Below, one piece after another: positions 8,263 through 11,634 of a stretch of 11,634 nt of DNA. Source of the DNA: Botryococcus braunii (Eukaryota; Chlorophyta; Trebouxiophyceae); assembly GCA_002005505.1 (NCBI GenBank), contig MVGU01002006.1, positions 2,501 through 14,134 on the forward strand, read 5' to 3'. Under the pieces are notes generated by a model. That model made no database searches. It had not been told where the DNA came from and saw nothing but the letters and a program-made list of their open reading frames with translations. Made by a program: the position numbers and the translations under genes. How positions within the stretch are numbered: the first letter of the stretch is position 1; the number at the start of each line of letters is the position of its first letter.

Positions 8263-8481
8263 CTGCATGCATGGGCGCCATAATGAGTCCTGCAGTGAGA
8301 AGGTCGCCCCAGGACTCCCGAGAGTCCTTGTAGCTGTCAACATTCCCAGACCAGCAACGCCCCCGGGTGTCCACCGATGCATGCACGTCCACTCCAGCAC
8401 GCACTCTCAGCACCCGGGCGGCCGTGGGTGTACGCACGACTGTGTTCACGATGCGCGAGCACGTGTGCTTGCTCGTGTGAG

Positions 8482-8784
<303 letters not shown>

Positions 8785-8919
8785 TTATCTGCCAAGCTGT
8801 CGTCAAACCGCAAACCGTAAACTCATGGAGCATACCATAAACCATGCCACAAATACTATAGCCATAGTTGCAATAGTGCCTTACCAAACCAGCATAGCAT
8901 AAACTGTTGACGCAAGCTA

Positions 8920-9173
8920 CGCACTATCCAGGAAACTTGCTAGGTTTCCCCATACACCTATTTGATGCGAACATTTCATCGTACGGATGACTGGCGTGGC
9001 ACCTTCCTAGGAGTCCCAGAGGCGTGTACACCGTGGCCGACGACCGTGTGCAGCACACGCCCGTCCCGGTCGTTTCAAGGCGGTCCAACTGTAACGCCCG
9101 TCCAGGCGTGATGGGGGACCCCAAGAACCGGGCTTTGTGGGCTGTCATTCCACCTCGTTAGCTGATTTTTCAG
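8920..9173. other. GC-rich segment open on both strands, unidentified
   Basis: Around 8991-9155 the plus strand has an open frame containing GVYTVADDRVQHTPVPVV and GVMGDPKNRALWAVIPPR before a stop. The minus strand is open with LDRLETTGTGVCCTRSSATV after a TTACAG acceptor-like site. The base composition differs from the AT-rich flanks. I cannot tell which frame, if either, is real. It could be an old gene or transposon fragment. Confidence 0.25.
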
Positions 9174-9193
9174 ATAGTTTTGATATCACATAC

Positions 9194-9411
9194 TTTTGTC
9201 CGAGTCGCACGTGTTTCCTCTGCGAAGTTCGAGGTGGCTGTTCGGGAGATCATGTGCTTCGTACGAAAGGTCGATGGATCCATAGAGGCGACCAATATGA
9301 AATCATTGTTAGCCTTTGAAATTTGATCCACTATCTTTGTGTGAAGTCCGCCGATTTCGCTATTTCTTTGTGCGATGGCAAGGAGTCCAGCCAGCCCAGC
9401 GACGATGGGGG
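9194..9411 (-). CDS. candidate internal exon of an unidentified gene
   Basis: The frame is open for 72 codons between a TGGTTTCAG acceptor (ending 9412) and an AAA|GTATGT donor (9194/9193), both good matches. The peptide starts with a hydrophobic helix (APIVAGLAGLLAIAQ), continues with NSEIGGLHTKIVDQISKA and NNDFILVASMDPSTF, and ends in a charged AEETRATRTK. I recognise no family. The plus strand over 9174-9326 is also open after a CTGATTTTTCAG acceptor and reads KFEVAVREIMCFVRKVDGS, so strand choice is not certain. Confidence 0.4.
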
Positions 9412-9584
9412 CTGAAACCATAAAACACTGTAAGGGCCTGATGCTAGACCTCCTAAAATGTATTTTGGCATCCAAGTTAGTTTTTTAAGGATGGGTTGTT
9501 ACGGTTGATTGATCTTTTAAAACTTTTCCACACTTTATCCACATGCACGAGACTAAACTGCCACGCCCTTTATTCTGAATGCAG

Positions 9585-9691
9585 ATGGATCAATGCTGAA
9601 TCAGCAAGAGCATGATAAAACCCCTAAGGGATATGCTGATATTGAGCATCTTAGGCGTGGGCAAAGCGCCGGGAGGGAACTTCGTTTCAAG
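9585..9691 (+). CDS. candidate exon, unidentified protein
   Basis: After the acceptor TTATTCTGAATGCAG the frame encodes GSMLNQQEHDKTPKG, YADIEHLRRGQSAGRELRFK, and ends at AAG|GTGATC in phase 0. The basic, helical C-terminal half looks like genuine protein. Spliced in phase 0 to an acceptor at 9839 it would end after ten more residues (VPVQMQMDTL then TGA), giving a plausible C-terminus. The frame also remains open as unspliced DNA to 10039, but that extension looks non-coding. Function unknown. Confidence 0.35.
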
Positions 9692-9840
9692 GTGATCCTG
9701 TTGCAAGCGCACACGCAATATGTAATCTGGAAGAACAATGCGAACTCTCCGTTAAATGCATATGGAGGGAATCTGTTTTTAATCTATGATTTGTTGATTT
9801 CCTTATCTGCTACAATACATGCGCTGCCTTTAACTTCAGG

Positions 9841-9996
9841 TACCGGTGCAGATGCAAATGGACACACTTTGACATCTTACTGCCCTTGCGTTCTCAGCTC
9901 AATGGTCATGACTCCAAGATTGAGTTTTTGTTTTTTCAAGATGCACTTATGTTTGCTTGTGATGAGTACGAAATATTTACTAGTAGACCTGCCTAG
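9841..9996 (+). CDS. candidate exon, unidentified protein
   Basis: Following CTTTAACTTCAG the frame is open for 51 codons with strongly protein-like composition: RCKWTHFDILLPLRSQLNG, then HDSKIEFLFFQDALMFACDE and YEIFTSRPA before TAG. A possible donor A|GTAGAC precedes the stop. Its phase does not match the end of 9585-9691 directly, so either the two belong to different transcripts or my splice choices are wrong. I recognise no family. Confidence 0.3.
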   Translation, partial: YRCRCKWTHFDILLPLRSQLNGHDSKIEFLFFQDALMFACDEYEIFTSRPA

Positions 9997-10250
9997 GTTG
10001 CATTGGCCTGTCAAGCATGGAAGCAGGCGTAGTGAATGATGAAGTCCGTTGCAACAGAAACATGCATGACCACTCATTTCCCCCTCCTCTAACATGCTTC
10101 ATGCATGCATACAGGTTAGGAGAATCAGCATATATTCATTCTCCCATTGCGCTTTGAGTATATCGCAACACAACCAGCCATGCCTCTCCTCCTTTCCTCC
10201 TTCCCCGCCTTTGATCCACGGCAGTACTGTACTGCCTTTGATGGTACATC

Positions 10251-10526
10251 ATGCGCAGTCTTAAGTACTTTACTGAGGGACAGAGTCTACAAATCAGGGA
10301 AGCTTCCGGAAAGGCCTCCGGCTGCGACAGCCCACGGGAGGAGCAGAGGAGCACCAGCCTGGGTATTTTCGCGGAAACTATCCGTCGTGGTACCCAAACG
10401 AGGCCTGCACAAAGTCCCCGGGGACCGCCAAGGGAAGGAAAAGGTGGCAGCAGCCCTTCCACTCAGCCTGGTGAGCTTCTGCAGGTTCCCCTTTGGAGTC
10501 TTGTCCAGGACATATCAAGAGATGTG
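10251..10526 (+). CDS. candidate first coding exon, disordered N-terminus
   Basis: An ATG opens a 92-codon frame that ends in phase 0 at GATGTG|GTAAAA. The middle is rich in Ser, Pro, Gly and Arg (TRPAQSPRGPPREGKGG) and looks disordered. The last residues, ELLQVPLWSLVQDISRDV, look like the start of a folded segment. No transit peptide motif can be asserted. The frame stays open past the donor to 10997 but becomes low-complexity, which supports splicing. It may be the 5' end of the gene whose later exon is at 11087-11212; that link is inference. Confidence 0.4.
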
Positions 10527-11086
10527 GTAAAAGGATGGGGAACACGAGCGATCTTGGGGGCATTGGGCGAGTGCAAGCTGGCTGGGAGGGGCGAGAGATT
10601 TGAGGGTGGAGGAACAAAGAGACTACTGGAGGGATGTAGGAGAGAGCAGCAGAGGGGAGGCTTCCACGTTCAGAGGGAAGAATCGCTTGGTAGTTTTGGT
10701 TTTTGTTTCAGTGGGTCGTTTCACAGTGCCTTTGGCCCAGCAAATATGGATAGCCTCTTCCGGACCCCTGGTTTCTGCCTGTGCATCTTCTCTTCCTTAG
10801 ATTGTGACCCCACTGTACCTGCTCTTTTGTCCGATCCCGCTCCCCTCCCCATTCCGGCCTCCGCTCCCGCTCCCGCTTTGCTCTTCCGGCGCTGCTGGCG
10901 TCTTTTGTTGGCTCTCTTGCTGAAAACTCCAAGGCCCATGCTCAACGCCCACAACCTGAGCCAATGCAACTATCAAATAAGCCAATTTGAGTTCTGACAG
11001 GCTCTCATGAATGCTCTTGATGTTCGAAATTGTGGTACGGCATGCATGTGCCTGGCACGCTCCAAACACACAGTCATGGTGTTCAG
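10527..11086. other. presumed intron or unresolved coding on either strand
   Basis: The plus strand has no clean exon with both splice sites here. The minus strand is open over 10797-11069 without an ATG start and reads ISNIKSIHESLSELKLAYLI followed by a Gly/Ser-rich tail that mirrors a C-rich repeat on the plus strand (10845-10880). A donor-like AG|GTACAG exists on the minus strand near 10815. This could be an exon of a separate gene, but nothing in it is recognisable. Confidence 0.25.
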
Positions 11087-11212
11087 GGACGGAGGCCCGT
11101 GGAGAAAGGAGGGGGAGGGCTCAAGGGCCGGCCCTGCTGGAGGAAGAGATAGAGGAAGCCGCCATGAAGTGCCTCTGGCTCTCTCATTACTGGGGACTTG
11201 CTGCGCGGTACG
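11087..11212 (+). CDS. candidate coiled-coil exon of a plant-type protein
   Basis: The frame begins after the acceptor ATGGTGTTCAG and ends at TACG|GTACGC. It encodes a charged helix (EARGERRGRAQGPALL, EEEIEEAAMK) leading into CLWLSHYWGLAARYG. The ...A..C..L..YWGLA..(Y/H)G pattern recalls, from memory, a conserved segment in plant coiled-coil proteins of the SCD2 type; I could not verify this. A 58 bp intron to GCCATTGCAG (11270) would join an exon starting DAMMTLLLQKQGRS, which does not continue the family pattern as I remember it, so the next exon may lie outside the window. Confidence 0.45.
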
Positions 11213-11270
11213 GTACGCCAATGCTCCGTACCCTCTTCAATGGCCCTGTTCAGTATCCGTGCCATTGCAG

Positions 11271-11390
11271 ATGCTATGATGACTCTACTTTTGCAAAAGC
11301 AAGGACGGTCTGCTCATTGCTTTGCAAAAGCAAGGATGACAGTGCCGGTTGCCGTGACATCAGTAATGGACTTATAGAATCCCCTTGGGT
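11271..11390 (+). CDS. possible following exon
   Basis: After the acceptor CCATTGCAG the phase-compatible frame encodes AMMTLLLQKQGRSAHC, FAKARMTVPVAVTSVMDL and a TAG. It includes a 16 bp direct repeat (11290-11305 and 11321-11336). Codon content is unremarkable. It may be a short C-terminus or simply intron sequence. Confidence 0.2.
11290..11336 (+). repeat. 16 bp direct repeat, 31 bp period
   Basis: TTTGCAAAAGCAAGGA occurs exactly at 11290-11305 and 11321-11336. One and a half copies of a 31 bp unit suggest a recent small tandem duplication. Confidence 0.85.
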
Positions 11391-11520
11391 ACTGCACGTG
11401 GATAACGTTGTCCTTCAAACTTGCACAAATGATGGAAGGATAGAACCTCTACCATTCTCATTTACATGTTTACTTACCTGCGCATGCTTTTGTCTCCCTC
11501 GTGGCTGAGCTTATCCTCCT

Positions 11521-11534
11521 CCCTCCCCCCCCTC

Positions 11535-11617
<83 letters not shown>

Positions 11618-11634
11618 TCTCTATCTCTCTCTCT
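11521..11634 (+). repeat. compound (CT)n-(CA)n-(CT)n microsatellite at window end
   Basis: A C-rich run (11521-11535) passes into CT repeats (to about 11598), then CA repeats (11599-11616), then CT again to the window edge with one A interruption. It continues beyond the window. Confidence 0.95.

Noticed and set aside
10797..11069. Minus-strand frame with a Gly/Ser-rich tail as a gene
   Set aside because: It has no ATG start, the tail reflects a C-rich repeat on the other strand, and no family was recognised; kept only as an unresolved alternative.

Overview
The window looks like nuclear DNA of a eukaryote, most likely a plant or streptophyte with a large, repeat-rich genome. Coding signal comes in short exons bounded by GT..AG sites. 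Reading frames are broken in old transposon copies, and there are long (GA)n/(CT)n/(CA)n microsatellites. I see no operon structure, rRNA or tRNA. The plant assignment is inference from style, not from a diagnostic gene.

Layout. 1-3110 is low-information sequence with small repeats, hairpins and one possible exon at the extreme left edge. 3111-7283 is a degenerate Helitron-like (rolling-circle transposon) region. Two ~1.4 kb arms (about 3187-4598 and 4679-6072) are imperfect reverse complements around a ~80 bp spacer, so two copies of the 5' half of one element lie head to head. The right copy continues outward on the + strand into a recognisable Rep core: an E-Q-G-R-G-S-L-H-A-H HUH motif at 6848-6880, a Cys/His segment ending in GFPFPF at 7105-7178, and a D-E-N-I-V-P-Y block near 7245-7269. 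It is frameshifted and stops at 7283.

Directly abutting that end, on the minus strand, are the first two exons of a polyphosphate kinase 2 (PPK2) gene (7646-7545 and 7371-7285). They include the Walker A segment GRDAAGKGG, and homology is lost exactly where the Rep frame ends. PPK2 is best known from bacteria, so an intron-containing copy broken at a Helitron junction is the most interesting object here.

Upstream of PPK2 on the minus strand lies a possible terminal exon of another gene (8262-8121) ending in an acidic Glu run, with an AATAAA at 7986-7981. A ~289 bp (GA)n array follows (8485-8773). From 8900 to 11500 there are several isolated exon candidates with plausible splice sites on both strands, including a coiled-coil-like exon at 11087-11212. 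I cannot assemble them into one gene or name them with confidence. The window ends in a compound (CT)n/(CA)n microsatellite.

The genes do not form a functional set. The story is one of transposon insertion, inverted duplication and decay inside or beside host genes.
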